Source: Microbulbifer harenosus (GTDB lineage: Bacteria > Pseudomonadota > Gammaproteobacteria > Pseudomonadales > Cellvibrionaceae). Taken from it: DNA of 64,000 bases. The translations under genes were made by a program, and so were the position numbers. Numbering within the stretch: position 1 is the stretch's first letter; every line of letters starts with the position of its first letter. Shown in pieces: positions 55,140-63,670 of this stretch. The stretch is from the NCBI RefSeq assembly GCF_005771435.1, contig NZ_VANI01000007.1, forward strand, positions 124,001 through 188,000. Reading direction: 5' to 3'. The notes below the pieces were generated by a model. It was not told the DNA's origin. It saw only the letters and a list, made by a program, of their open reading frames with translations, and ran no database searches.

Positions 55140-57650
55140 TTACGACTTGGACTTCAGCAGTTTGTACATCTCGACGCCGGAGGTGATGAACGGCGCGGTG
55201 CCCTTGGGGTCGTCATCGTAGATCGGTTCGCTCATGTAGTACTTGTAGCTGCCGTCGCGGCCATAACCGAGGCCGGCCACCTGGCACATATCGGTTACGG
55301 TGATGGTGCCGTCGGCATGCACCTGTACAAACTCATCCAACAGGCCCTGGTAAGCCTTTTTCGCGGTTTCCAGATACCGGTCTTCCGGCAGGTAGCCCTG
55401 GTTCAGTGCTTTGGCAAAGAAGTAGGTGTACATGGTGCTGGCGGAAGACTCGAGGTAGTTGCCGCGCGCACCGGGCTTGTCCATGATCTGCCACCAGGTG
55501 CCGGTTGCCGGGTCCTGGTACTTCTCAATCACAGGAGCGATTTCCGCGATCATGTCCAGAAGGTACTGGCGCTGCTCGGTGTTTTCCTCGGGGATGTAAT
55601 CCAGCACGTCCACCAGCGCCATCGCCAGCCAGCCCATGCCGCGGCCCCAGTGGTAGGCGGATAGACCGGTTTCCTTATCCGCCCATACCTGCTCGCGCGC
55701 TTCGTCCCAGGCGTGGTAGTAGAGGCCAGTGTCCGGATCGCGCAGTTTGTCGCGCACCACTTTGAATTCCGCCAGCACTTCGTCCACGTTGGGCTCTTCG
55801 TGCATCATCTGTTCGTACTGGGCGAGGAACGGAATGCCCATGTAGACGCCGTCAAGCCACACCTGGTGCGGGTAGATTTTCTTGTGCCAGAACGCTCCGG
55901 CGCTGGTGCGCGGATGATGCTCCAGTTGCTCAAACAGAGTGTCGACAGCCTTCTTGTAACTCTCGTCCCGGTTGCGCTCGTACATGCGCAGCAACATGGT
56001 TCCAGCGCGGATGCTGTCGATGTTGTATTTCGATTGCACATAACCATTGATGCTGCCGTCTTCGTTGACGAAGGATCCCATCACGGTCTGTACCGCGTCC
56101 GCATAGCGCGCTTCCGGGGCAACCTGGTTCAGCTCGTCGTAGGCCTGCATCACCATACCGGTGGTGTATTCAAAGTAGGACGGGCGCTTGCGGATGTGGT
56201 CGAAACCACCAAAGCGGTAATCCAGGGTTTTGCGCTTAAGCTCGGAATCCGCCAGGCGTTTGCTCCAAGTCAGTGCCGCTTCCGCCGTCAGCGGCTGCTG
56301 GGTTTCTGCGAGGCTCGCCGCAGTGGTCAGGCGCTGGCGCAGCGGCATGGTGAGTTTTTCCGCTTCCTGCTTGAGGTAGGTTTCAAACTCGGCCTTGGTG
56401 GTGATCGGTCCGTGGCGGCTCTCCACTTCGTTGGCCCAGGCGGCGACGAAGTAATATTGAATTTCCTTGTCCGCAGGCTTCAGGATAGCAACCTGGTTGT
56501 GTTCGTCCTTGGTAAATTCGTCAATCGCCTTGCGCTTCGCCAGCACCGCCATGCCAAGATTGGCACCATCGAGACTCTGCGGCCCATAAGTACCGATGTA
56601 GGTATAGGCGTGGCCGGTAATGTCCGTGTCACCGACAATCAGCTCGGTACCCGGATGATTGACGATACCGGCAATCATATTGTCCAGCTCACTGCTGGTT
56701 TTCGCGTTTACTTCCACCAGGCGGCTGCCCGCGTGCATCGAAAGCTGCGCGGAAAGATCGGTCTGTACACCTTCCACCGGCTTCCAGCCCAGGTAGTCGA
56801 TCTTGAACGCGGAATAGAGGTCGCCGTTTTCGGTAATTTCGGCGCGCCAGTCCTGCACGTCGCTCACACGGATGACTTTCTCGCCATCCCAAAAGCCGTA
56901 GCCGCCAACACCGACGGCACTACCCACCTTGAGGATGTCCATGCCCCAGTCGGCAGGCTCGTGATAGGAATCAAAACCGTCCTGACCTACATTCTGCAAC
57001 ACCGGTTGCTGGGTGGATTTGCCGAAAATATCGAAGCCGTTGCGCCAGTCGAGATACACACGGTAGCCCACCAGATCGGATTCAATACCCGGGCCCTCGT
57101 AGCGAATATACCAGGAGTGGTCGGTGTGCTCTTTTGGCACGTCCAACACGCTGACATTCTCGAAGCTGCCGCCGAGATATTCACGCTCTTTCCACTCACC
57201 GCCCACCTTGCGGGAAATTTCCGCCTGAGTGCGCTTGGCTGTGTTTTCCGCCGCGGCATCTGCCTCGGCGATACGAAGTTTTACCGTTTCATCAACAGCG
57301 ACGTCCACGGTAAACAGAATGCCATCCTTCTCACCATCGGCATTTTTGTCGATAGTCTGCACAGGAATTTGCTGTGACTGGTTCCACACCGCAATCGGCG
57401 ATGCGAACCCGTGTTTCAGGCCGAGTTCGTAGAAGCTCAGGTAAACCGCTTCGTCCAGACGCGGGAAGTCCGAGGGGTTGGAAAGCTCAAGAGTGGCAAT
57501 GGCACCGGGCTTTTCGGCAACCGCCGCAGGCGCTTTTTTCGCTGCGGATTCAGCGGTTTTTTCACCACAGGCGGTGAGCGTTGCAGCAGTCAACGCAAAA
57601 GCGAGGGCACTCAGGCTCGGGGTGCGTTTGGACATATCAGACAGTTTCAC
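55140..57650 (-). CDS. DUF4861-GH105 fusion lipoprotein (unsaturated uronyl hydrolase)
   Basis: An 836-residue lipoprotein. The start is taken as a GTG because GGAGACGTC lies just before it; an ATG five codons later is possible. The signal ends in the lipobox LTAC. Residues about 40-450 match the DUF4861 type (YHEPADWGMDILKVG, YVFWDGEK-like core, ASW region), a domain of unknown function common in pectin loci. Residues about 490-836 are GH105: HQVWLDGVYMGIPFLA near 598 with the catalytic-type Asp, YHWGRGMGWLAMALVDVL, and SSASTMYTYFFAKAL. GH105 enzymes remove the unsaturated uronic acid end from oligogalacturonides or rhamnogalacturonan fragments. Its products would feed kduI, 30 bases downstream. 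Confidence 0.88.
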   Translation of the reverse strand: MKLSDMSKRTPSLSALAFALTAATLTACGEKTAESAAKKAPAAVAEKPGAIATLELSNPSDFPRLDEAVYLSFYELGLKHGFASPIAVWNQSQQIPVQTIDKNADGEKDGILFTVDVAVDETVKLRIAEADAAAENTAKRTQAEISRKVGGEWKEREYLGGSFENVSVLDVPKEHTDHSWYIRYEGPGIESDLVGYRVYLDWRNGFDIFGKSTQQPVLQNVGQDGFDSYHEPADWGMDILKVGSAVGVGGYGFWDGEKVIRVSDVQDWRAEITENGDLYSAFKIDYLGWKPVEGVQTDLSAQLSMHAGSRLVEVNAKTSSELDNMIAGIVNHPGTELIVGDTDITGHAYTYIGTYGPQSLDGANLGMAVLAKRKAIDEFTKDEHNQVAILKPADKEIQYYFVAAWANEVESRHGPITTKAEFETYLKQEAEKLTMPLRQRLTTAASLAETQQPLTAEAALTWSKRLADSELKRKTLDYRFGGFDHIRKRPSYFEYTTGMVMQAYDELNQVAPEARYADAVQTVMGSFVNEDGSINGYVQSKYNIDSIRAGTMLLRMYERNRDESYKKAVDTLFEQLEHHPRTSAGAFWHKKIYPHQVWLDGVYMGIPFLAQYEQMMHEEPNVDEVLAEFKVVRDKLRDPDTGLYYHAWDEAREQVWADKETGLSAYHWGRGMGWLAMALVDVLDYIPEENTEQRQYLLDMIAEIAPVIEKYQDPATGTWWQIMDKPGARGNYLESSASTMYTYFFAKALNQGYLPEDRYLETAKKAYQGLLDEFVQVHADGTITVTDMCQVAGLGYGRDGSYKYYMSEPIYDDDPKGTAPFITSGVEMYKLLKSKS

Positions 57651-57783
57651 AGACGTCTCCACGAATTCGGGTTTTATTCTGTTCAATTGAAAAACGGCCG
57701 CGTGCGACTTCGAATCTTCCTTGTCCACAAGATGTGGGGATTCCTGCACTCGGCCGTTTGGGTACAACTCTATTTTATTCGTC

Positions 57784-57817
57784 GAAAAGCCCGGCAAATA
57801 TTTGCCGGGCTTTTCGA
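57784..57817. terminator. perfect 34-base palindromic terminator
   Basis: CGAAAAGCCCGGCAAAT is followed directly by its exact reverse complement, with TTTTCG on both strands. It lies 20 bases after the stop of the receptor gene and separates it from the GH105 gene. Confidence 0.85.
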
Positions 57818-57836
57818 TTATGCAGTCTGTTCCTTA

Positions 57837-60581
57837 TCAGAACTTGTACTGCGCGCCGATGAAGTACTGAGCACCGGAGAAATGCTCGTCGTACAGACGC
57901 TGAACATCTTCATCCAGGTAGCGATATTTGGGCTCATCACCCAGGTTAAGGGCTTCGAAGCTTACTTTCAGGTTGTCGCTGACGTTGTAGCTTGCAGAGA
58001 AGTCGATATTGCTGCTCTCCCCAACATACTCTTCGCGGCCGATGTTGGTGAGGTATTCACCGCGGTAGGCGTTGGAGATACGCGCCTGGAAGTCATCGTT
58101 CTCCCAGTAAAGCGTGATGTTGTAGGAAGTCTCGGAAACACCGAGCATTTCGCTGCCGCTGTCGGTCTCGGCATCAACAAAGGTGTAGTTGGTCTGCACA
58201 CCAAAGTTCTGCACCCACTCGGGCCCCGGCAGGAAGGTCAGCGGCTGCTGGTATTGGAGCTCCCAACCTTGAATAGTTGCGCCACCGCCATTGACCTTGC
58301 GCGAAACCTCAAAGATTGCATCTTTCAGCTGGTCAACTTGAGCACCCAGCATGGAATCCGGCAGACCGGTTTCACTCCAGGCCATATCCACTTTCTCGGA
58401 AGTCGGGAAAGAGTCAATGTCCTTCTGGAACAACGCCAAGCTCACCAGCGCGCTCTCGGCGAAGTACCACTCGGCGGACAGATCGTAGGCCTTGGCACGG
58501 AAGGGCTCGATGAACGGGTTACCGTAGCTGACCTTAGGTTCGCCGAAAATGGATACGGAACCGCCCGGGTTGAGGTCGGTTAGGTTCGGACGGCTCATTA
58601 CCTTGGCGGCGGACGCACGCAGGATCACGTCATCGGTAACATTCAGAGCCAGGTTCAGAGACGGCAGGGTATCGTCGTACTCGTGGTTGACGGTTACATC
58701 CACTACGTGATCAACGTCATTTTCATCGGTGTAGGCGGTAACACCGGTAGAAGATAATTCGGTGTTGGCCCTGCGCACACCCAGATTACCGCGCAGACGA
58801 TAGCCCGCGATGTCTGTATCCATATCAACCTGCACGTACACGGCACGGCTGTCTTCATCTACTTTGCGGGTGTCACCCGCATGTACCGCGTAGTTCCAGC
58901 ACCCGGATTCGAGCAGAGTGTCGCTGACGCCGAAGTTGGCCTGGAAGTAATTCTGGCCCGCAGAGTTAACCGACTTACCGTCGTTTGCGGTCAAGGCCGC
59001 GCTCACGCCACAGGCACTGCCGTCAATAGTGCCGTCTTCGGCATCCGCCTTGTCGAACGCCTTGTCAGCGCGCTGGCCAATAATATCGTAGCCGTAGGAG
59101 TTGCTGTTGGCACCAGCCTTCAGGGTAAACGATTCGCTCAGATCGAATTCGAGATCGACACTGGCATGCCCGGTTTCAGAGCTTGCGTCATATAGACGGT
59201 CGCGATATTCGGACATTTCCCAATTGGCAGGGTTGGACAGATCGAAACCGTAGACCAAGTCCAGGGAGTCGGAACCGTTGTAGCTCCAGCTGAACTCGTC
59301 GCTGCTGTCCGCATAGTCCACGTAGCGGCGACTGTCGTCTTCGCTGAAGTGTTCGAACACCACGGTCACTTCGCGGTTATCCATTACAGATTCCGTGGCG
59401 CCGACCAGTGCATTCATACGCAGGCGATCGCTGAACTCGTGTTCAAGTGCCAGAGAGTACTGCTTGTATTCGGAGCCCCAGTTTGCGCGGAAGTTTTCGG
59501 AACGAACGTCAGACCCGGTCACGGTGGCGTCAGTCATGGTGCCGTTGCCATCGATAATGTAGTCGATGATATCCATTTCGCTGGTGCCGGTGCTCGGCTT
59601 GGTATCCAGACGTGCAAGGGAGATATTACCGAGATACGGCTCGTTGCGGATAACATCCACATTGGAATACAGGGCGTCAACGGTAATCAGGGTGCTGTCA
59701 GCAGGTTGCCACTGGAATGACGAGGTCAGGCCCAAGCGCTCCTGGTCATTGGTTTTGTCGGCATAACGCGGAATACGCGGGTGCCAGGACTGAGCAACGG
59801 CCGCACGCTCTTCTTCAGTGTCACAGGCGCTGCAGTTGAATTGTCCGGTGCCCTTGCTACCTTCCCAGGTTTCCCAGCGCACAGTTTCCGCACCTTCGGT
59901 GCCATTCTTTTTCTCGGAATAAGCGGCGGAGAGCAGAAAGCCAAGTGTCTTGTCTTCGTTGCTCACACTGAAGAGGCCAGAGGCGCGTGGAGCAAACTCA
60001 CCGGTCTGCTCGTTGTATCCACCCTGGGTATTCGCTACCAGCGTAAAAGTGTCGTAGTCGAGCGGGCGCGCAGTCTGCAGTGCAACGGTAGCACCGAGAG
60101 AACCTTCTTCCAGCTCTGCGGAAGTGGTCTTGTACACGTCCAGACGGTTGAACAGTTCGGAGGCGAACACGTTGAAATCGAAACTGCGGTCGGTACGCAC
60201 ACCGCCAGAGCCAGCAGCCAGTGACTGCGCCTGCATGCCGTTTACCTGCACGCGGGTGTAGGTAGAGCCGAGGCCGCGCACGGTGATGGTACGACCTTCG
60301 CCGTCATCACGGTCAATAGCCACACCGGGGATGCGCTGAAGCGATTCCGCCAGGTTCTGGTCGGGGAAGTCGGCAATGTCTTCTGCAAGAATGGAATCCA
60401 CCATGTTGGTAGAGTCGCGCTTGGTATCCAGCGCCTTGGCCAGACTGCCCGCGTAACTACCAGTTACGGTGATCTCTTCAAGGGTGGCATCGCCAGAGGT
60501 GTTAGAGGCTTCTTGTGCAAAGGCCGGTACCGCAATCATGGCCATCGCAAGAGTGAGTGGTTTAAGCTCAAAAGTCTTCAT
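57837..60581 (-). CDS. TonB-dependent outer-membrane receptor
   Basis: A 914-residue receptor with signal peptide (MKTFELKPLTLAMAMIAVPAFA), TonB-box-like EEITVTG, and plug motifs NLAESLQRIPGVAIDRDDGEG, ITVRGLGSTYTRVQVNGM, FNVFASELFNRLDVYKT and LGATVALQTARPL. The barrel ends in IGAQYKF with terminal Phe. The start is the ATG preceded by GCGGAG nine bases away rather than the ATGs further upstream. Two operator-like palindromes lie 31-56 bases before it. It shares the SLAKALDTKR segment with the 49006 receptor, so the two are paralogues, probably for different pectin fragments. Confidence 0.92.
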   Translation of the reverse strand: MKTFELKPLTLAMAMIAVPAFAQEASNTSGDATLEEITVTGSYAGSLAKALDTKRDSTNMVDSILAEDIADFPDQNLAESLQRIPGVAIDRDDGEGRTITVRGLGSTYTRVQVNGMQAQSLAAGSGGVRTDRSFDFNVFASELFNRLDVYKTTSAELEEGSLGATVALQTARPLDYDTFTLVANTQGGYNEQTGEFAPRASGLFSVSNEDKTLGFLLSAAYSEKKNGTEGAETVRWETWEGSKGTGQFNCSACDTEEERAAVAQSWHPRIPRYADKTNDQERLGLTSSFQWQPADSTLITVDALYSNVDVIRNEPYLGNISLARLDTKPSTGTSEMDIIDYIIDGNGTMTDATVTGSDVRSENFRANWGSEYKQYSLALEHEFSDRLRMNALVGATESVMDNREVTVVFEHFSEDDSRRYVDYADSSDEFSWSYNGSDSLDLVYGFDLSNPANWEMSEYRDRLYDASSETGHASVDLEFDLSESFTLKAGANSNSYGYDIIGQRADKAFDKADAEDGTIDGSACGVSAALTANDGKSVNSAGQNYFQANFGVSDTLLESGCWNYAVHAGDTRKVDEDSRAVYVQVDMDTDIAGYRLRGNLGVRRANTELSSTGVTAYTDENDVDHVVDVTVNHEYDDTLPSLNLALNVTDDVILRASAAKVMSRPNLTDLNPGGSVSIFGEPKVSYGNPFIEPFRAKAYDLSAEWYFAESALVSLALFQKDIDSFPTSEKVDMAWSETGLPDSMLGAQVDQLKDAIFEVSRKVNGGGATIQGWELQYQQPLTFLPGPEWVQNFGVQTNYTFVDAETDSGSEMLGVSETSYNITLYWENDDFQARISNAYRGEYLTNIGREEYVGESSNIDFSASYNVSDNLKVSFEALNLGDEPKYRYLDEDVQRLYDEHFSGAQYFIGAQYKF

Positions 60582-60611
60582 GACTCTCATCTCCGCTTTC
60601 GTCGTTATTTT

Positions 60612-60637
60612 GGTAAAACCTGTTTTGGTAATACCGC
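60612..60637. promoter_or_regulatory. tandem GntR/FadR-type sites before the TonB receptor
   Basis: TGGTAAAACCT (60612-60622) and TGGTAATACCG (60627-60637) each match TGGTNNNACCA with one end mismatch and lie 15 bases apart, just upstream of the receptor start. Confidence 0.5.
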
Positions 60638-60764
60638 TTATTATCAATGCAGGCCGATATTCTCACATGGACTACCAACTGGCAACTTTTGGCAGACCAA
60701 TCAAGCGTGTGTTTATCGCATTTCTCTCGTCAAAATGAAGATTACCGCGCCATAAGCCCTTGGA

Positions 60765-60788
60765 CCAGTGCGGTTTATCCCGCACTGG
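60765..60788 (-). terminator. hairpin after the GH28 gene
   Basis: CCAGTGCGG (60765-60773) and CCGCACTGG (60780-60788) pair perfectly, 44 bases after the GH28 stop. No T run follows on the minus strand. Confidence 0.45.
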
Positions 60789-60831
60789 ACGTCTTCCGGG
60801 CGCTTTTGGAAGGTTTATAGAAAAGGACTGA

Positions 60832-62271
60832 TCAACCGGGCTTAAAGGCCTGACCATTGATGCTGACGTTATCCACGGTCAGGCCGGAAACCGCTTCAAT
60901 CACACCAACGGAACCGGCCTGGTCAATGCGGCTGTTGAAAATCTGCAGACCACGGATAGGCGCGCGTTCGAAGCCGCGGATATGGAAGGCGCGGTTGGCC
61001 TGCTCACACACCAGATTTTCCACCTGGATGTTGTAGACATTGGGGTCAAAGCTGCCCTTGTCCCCCTCTTCGTAAAAGAAGTTGATCACGATGACATCTT
61101 TCACCTGCCCTATGGTGAGGTTGCGCACGTAGATATCGTGGATCTCACCGCCGCGCATGGCATTCGTCTTGATACGCAGGCCGCGATCCAGATTGGGGCT
61201 GCTCATCACGCAGTCCTCCATGAACACATTGCGCACACCGCCGGAAATTTCACTGCCCAACACCAGCCCGCCGTGACCATCACGCATCTGGCAGTTCCGC
61301 ACTACCACATTCTCGGTGGGAACATTCACGCGGCGACCATCCGCGTTGCGCCCGGACTTGATGGCAATACAGTCGTCGCCGTTGTCGAACAGACAGCCTT
61401 CAATCAGTACATTGCGACAGGATTCCGGGTCGCAACCATCGGAGTTGGGGCCGTGGCTGCGGGTGGTGACATTGCGTACCGTGAGGCTTTCACACAGCAC
61501 CGGATGGATGACCCAGAACGGAGAATTTTCCAGAGTCACGCCTTCAATGAGCACATTGTTGCACTCGTAGAACTGCACCAGCGGTGGGCGCAAGAAGGAA
61601 CCATCGGCGTACAGGCGCTCCGCGACGGGAACCCCACTTTCGGCATCATCCATCAGTGCCTTGCGCGCCGGATGCTGGGTATCCCCCTCGTTGGAGCTGT
61701 TGGCGCATTTGCCGTTCGCCCCCTTCCACGGCCACCAGGTGTCACAGTCGGCACCTCCGTCAATCAAACCCTTGCCGGTCAACGCCACGTTGTCGGCCTT
61801 GTGGGCATAGATCAGAGGGGAGTAACCCATCATTTCCAACCCTTCCCAACGGGTTTTCACCGCCGGTAGGTAGCGTCCGGGATCGGGGACGAAATGGATT
61901 TCCGCCCCTTCCTCCAGATGCAGCTCGGTATTGGATACCAGGTGAATTGGTCCGGTGCGGTACCTGCCCGCCGGCACTACGATGCGACCACCGCCGGCCC
62001 TGCGACTCGCCTCAACGGCAGCGGCAAAGTACTCACTGGCATCTTCGCCCTCGCCGCGCGCGCCCAGCGCTTTGAGATTGAAATCGCGGGCGGGAATGGA
62101 TGGGAGCCTGATGGACGACAGAATCTCCGGCACCTTCGCCCAAGGGCCATTGTATTGGGCCCGGGGTGGGCGGCTCATGGCCAGCGCCTGCGCGGGCAGA
62201 CCGGAGATGACAGGCACTACCGCCGCGGCCATCATGGATTGCAGGAATACTCGCCGGTTGAGTCCAGTCAT
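60832..62271 (-). CDS. GH28 polygalacturonase, Tat-exported
   Basis: A 479-residue GH28 enzyme with a twin-arginine signal (LNRRVFLQSMMAAAVVPVI). All GH28 hallmarks are present: NSD (276-278) with Asp281, GDDCIAIKSGR with Asp299-Asp300, DGHGG with His333, and LRIK (366-368). It hydrolyses polygalacturonate or oligogalacturonides, probably in exo fashion by similarity to other bacterial enzymes of this layout (YSPLIYA, LRPPLVQFYEC). The second of two adjacent ATGs is used because GGGAGG then has normal spacing. An operator-like site lies 136 bases upstream. It sits between the GntR regulator and a TonB receptor on the same strand. Confidence 0.92.
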   Translation of the reverse strand: MTGLNRRVFLQSMMAAAVVPVISGLPAQALAMSRPPRAQYNGPWAKVPEILSSIRLPSIPARDFNLKALGARGEGEDASEYFAAAVEASRRAGGGRIVVPAGRYRTGPIHLVSNTELHLEEGAEIHFVPDPGRYLPAVKTRWEGLEMMGYSPLIYAHKADNVALTGKGLIDGGADCDTWWPWKGANGKCANSSNEGDTQHPARKALMDDAESGVPVAERLYADGSFLRPPLVQFYECNNVLIEGVTLENSPFWVIHPVLCESLTVRNVTTRSHGPNSDGCDPESCRNVLIEGCLFDNGDDCIAIKSGRNADGRRVNVPTENVVVRNCQMRDGHGGLVLGSEISGGVRNVFMEDCVMSSPNLDRGLRIKTNAMRGGEIHDIYVRNLTIGQVKDVIVINFFYEEGDKGSFDPNVYNIQVENLVCEQANRAFHIRGFERAPIRGLQIFNSRIDQAGSVGVIEAVSGLTVDNVSINGQAFKPG

Positions 62272-62406
62272 CATTACCTCCCGGGTTTATTGTTGTACTG
62301 GTTTATCTGTCTTGGGTTTTGCCGCACTGGATTCCAGCAGCAATAACGTCTAGCGCACCAGCCTGCCTGGAAATCTGGCAAGACCAGTGTGAAAATTTCT
62401 ACAATA

Positions 62407-62417
62407 CTGTCATACCA
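62407..62417. promoter_or_regulatory. possible GntR/FadR-type site upstream of GH28
   Basis: CTGTCATACCA matches TNGTNNNACNA except at the first base and is followed by ATTTTTGC. It lies between the regulator terminator and the GH28 start. Confidence 0.4.
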
Positions 62418-62482
62418 ATTTTTGCAGGGCAACAACCAGGCGGGTACGCAGCCATTTGGCACGTGTCAGATATCCGGCAAAC

Positions 62483-62507
62483 AAAAAAGCCGGCACAGTG
62501 GCCGGCT
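62483..62507 (-). terminator. Rho-independent terminator of the GntR regulator
   Basis: AGCCGGC ACAGTG GCCGGCT forms a perfect seven-pair stem; the minus-strand tail is six Ts. It lies about 40 bases after the regulator stop. Confidence 0.88.
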
Positions 62508-62546
62508 TTCGGGGCTCGAGCAATTCGAGCGTGCTGGAAACGATCG

Positions 62547-63284
62547 TCAGGGCAGGGCAAAACGCTGGCGGGCGGCACTCATTTCGCGGCGCGCCTGCTC
62601 CAGCGCTTCCGCTTCGGTGGCATCCAGCAACTGCTGTACCACTCTCTGCAGGTGGTCACGCATGGCATTGCGCGCACCTTCCGGGTCGCGCTTCTTAATG
62701 GCATCGAGAATGCGACGGTGCTCTTCAATCCGGGGTTTGGAGCCCACCTGGCGCACCTTCTCAAGAATACGCGCAGAGACTGAAGAGTTGTTGCGCAGCT
62801 TCCACAAATGTTCGCATACAGAAACCACCGCATCGTTGTGGGTGCAGCGGGCAATGTGAATGTGAAACTTCTCATCCGCCACTTCGGCATTGGAGTCGGA
62901 GGCGTTCTCCGCCACCATTTCTTCCAGGATCACTTCCAGCTCTTTGATTTCCGCATCGGACATTTCGCGGGCGGCGAGACCGGCGGCCTCTCCCTCGAAC
63001 ATCATTCGGGCCTGAAGGATCTCAAAGGCACCGATATCGCTCTCTCCAGCGGAGAAGGCGCTAGCTTCGGTATCGGTCACATAAACGCCTGAACCGCCTT
63101 TCACTTCCACACAGCCGGCCAGCTCGAGGGCAATGATGGCCTCGCGCACCGTGGGGCGGCTGACCTCAAAGCGCTCCGCCAGTTTGCGTTCGGCGGGCAA
63201 ACGAGTACCCGCCGGGTAGTCACCGGCGGCGATGGCAGCGGCCAACTTTTCGGCCACCTGTTGGTAAAGTCTGGCACCCTGCAT
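62547..63284 (-). CDS. GntR-family (FadR-type) regulator of uronate use
   Basis: A 245-residue GntR regulator. Residues about 4-70 are the winged helix (LYQQVAEKLAAAIAAGDYPAGTRLPAERKLAERFEVSRPTVREAI) and residues 90-225 an all-helical FCD ligand domain (ILQARMMFEGEAAGLAAR, ADEKFHIHIARCTHND, EEHRRILDAI) with the usual Asp/His metal-site residues. It resembles ExuR/UxuR-type proteins, which respond to hexuronates. The ATG six codons into the frame is used because GCAGGAG then has normal spacing. It is divergent from uxaA, and palindromes fitting the FadR subfamily pattern occur at many promoters in the window. Target set inferred. Confidence 0.88.
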   Translation of the reverse strand: MQGARLYQQVAEKLAAAIAAGDYPAGTRLPAERKLAERFEVSRPTVREAIIALELAGCVEVKGGSGVYVTDTEASAFSAGESDIGAFEILQARMMFEGEAAGLAAREMSDAEIKELEVILEEMVAENASDSNAEVADEKFHIHIARCTHNDAVVSVCEHLWKLRNNSSVSARILEKVRQVGSKPRIEEHRRILDAIKKRDPEGARNAMRDHLQRVVQQLLDATEAEALEQARREMSAARQRFALP

Positions 63285-63302
63285 CAGACCAATCTCCTGC
63301 AC

Positions 63303-63670
63303 TTATGCTGCATCTGTTCTTCTGTTTGTGTATTTCAATGGGTGGACCACCGGTTTCAAGCCAGCGCGCCACCGTCACTTTCATCTTTGGATGGTATCCA
63401 ACAGGTGTTCGCTACAAAAACCTGCCTGACCCATCCGGATTTCCCGCTTTGCCAACCAAAACACATCGTTCCTGGTGCTTATATATAAGTTGCGGAAAAC
63501 GCTTCGCCGCAGTTTAGCAGAAGGGGTTTAGCCACCACAACACGGGAATTGGCCCCACAGTCTTACCAAATCGAACTAAACTGCAGATTGCGGCCTTACC
63601 AATATAGTGTTAGATTGCGACCAACCATAACGACAACTGACCGCAAGTCCGTTAGCGGAGTCAGGACCAG
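63303..63670. promoter_or_regulatory. divergent regulator-uxaA promoter region
   Basis: No gene is seen. CAGTCTTACCA (63558-63568) matches TNGTNNNACNA except at the first base, and CGGCCTTACCA (63591-63601) shares the right half. Spaced 33 bases apart near the uxaA side, they fit autoregulation and control of uxaA. An AT-rich TTATATATAAG lies at about 63479. Confidence 0.4.
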
